Shown here piece by piece: positions 31,920-32,278 of a stretch of 32,278 nt of DNA. A program made the position numbers and the translations under genes. The stretch is from NCBI GenBank assembly GCA_016872875.1, contig VGYW01000035.1:1-32278 (forward strand). Reading direction: 5' to 3'. This DNA is from Planctomycetota bacterium (GTDB taxonomy: Bacteria; Planctomycetota; PUPC01; DSUN01). Every line of letters begins with the position of its first letter. Position 1 is the stretch's first letter. The notes under the pieces are model-generated. The model was not told the DNA's origin. It saw only the letters and a list, made by a program, of their open reading frames with translations, and did no database searches.

Positions 31920-32278
31920 TCAGAAGATTCCGAGGAAGCTCTTCGAGCGGACGCGGAAGAAGGCGATGTTGGAGTAGAGGCGGCCGGTCCAGACGGAGGT
32001 GTAGGCGGCGTCCTCGCCGAGGGCGGCCACCTGTGCGGCGGTGAGGTCGGGGCTGAGGATGACGCGGGCGCAGTCGCTGCCCACCTCGTAGGCGGCGAGG
32101 AAGAAGTGGTCGCCTGGGCGGAGCCACTGCCGCGGCGGGGCGAAGGTGAAGCGGCGGCCCACGTAGCCGCCCGGCGGGAGGGTGACGTGGTGGTAGAGCT
32201 CGGCGCGGAGCGAGGCGGGCACGGTGATCTTGGGGGTGGAGTAGCACTTCCGGCCGCTGTAGACCTCGTAGGCGTGGA
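31920..32278 (-). CDS. Unrecognised protein, C-terminal part (runs off the right edge)
   Basis: The frame is open from the window edge to a stop at 31920, giving about 119 residues of C-terminus. Visible sequence begins HAYEVYSGRKCYSTPKITVP, continues through a likely beta-rich stretch (GGYVGRRFTFAPPRQWLRPGDHFFLAAYEVG) and ends RLYSNIAFFRVRSKSFLGIF. Codon use fits the host-like genes. No family is recognised. It has the same direction as the pseudopilin genes, about 140 nt upstream, and could belong to the same locus. The true start is outside the window. Confidence 0.6.
   Translation of the reverse strand, partial: HAYEVYSGRKCYSTPKITVPASLRAELYHHVTLPPGGYVGRRFTFAPPRQWLRPGDHFFLAAYEVGSDCARVILSPDLTAAQVAALGEDAAYTSVWTGRLYSNIAFFRVRSKSFLGIF

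Overview
The window looks like a piece of a high-GC bacterial chromosome, most likely from the planctomycete (PVC) lineage or a similar environmental bacterium. This is an inference. It rests on heavy G/C bias at third codon positions, very large TPR proteins, pseudopilins enlarged with LamG-like domains, and gene borders full of short palindromic or tandem repeats. No rRNA, tRNA, CRISPR array or complete insertion sequence was seen.

Layout from left to right. Positions 1-251 hold no convincing gene, only a palindromic CGTCCT-type repeat. A cytoplasmic three-PAS hybrid histidine kinase (252-2558, minus) and an operon of two giant TPR proteins plus a small coupled ORF (2780-9726, plus) diverge from an intergenic region with good sigma70-type promoters on both strands. 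Convergent to them is a polytopic GT39/ArnT-like membrane protein (9723-12110, minus).

From about 12.2 to 18.2 kb the base composition drops visibly. This accessory-looking block, all on the minus strand, has a winged-helix regulator, a 5'-truncated carbon-nitrogen hydrolase remnant, a structured repeat tract and a 1484-residue protein. That protein joins a Cap4/DUF4297-like nuclease domain, a STAND/NACHT-type NTPase and a helical-repeat C-terminus. Its architecture matches Avs-type antiphage defence proteins, and it is the best candidate for an undescribed system here.

From 18.2 kb to the right edge everything is on the minus strand. Reading in the direction of transcription (right to left) there is a partial unknown gene, then GspG-, GspH-, GspK-, GspJ- and GspI-like pseudopilins of a type II secretion-like machine, then a membrane histidine kinase and its OmpR-type response regulator. 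The GspH-GspK-GspJ genes overlap at start/stop codons. GspK (2032 aa) and GspJ (586 aa) are several times the usual size. GspK and GspH carry LamG/concanavalin-like domains, suggesting a pseudopilus tip adapted to binding or displaying something at the surface.

A second theme is repeats. Four pseudopilin leader peptides are encoded by 7-nt tandem repeats (AATCCGA/AATCAGA) that end just before the prepilin-peptidase site. The fifth leader (GspK) is encoded by a 9-nt repeat. The same 7-nt family forms the 5' end of the second TPR gene. Other families (a CGTCCT palindrome, a GGATGA palindrome, a 24-nt CGGCCTGA...GTCC repeat present three times, and a nested inverted repeat of about 200 bp) sit at gene borders or in frame inside genes.
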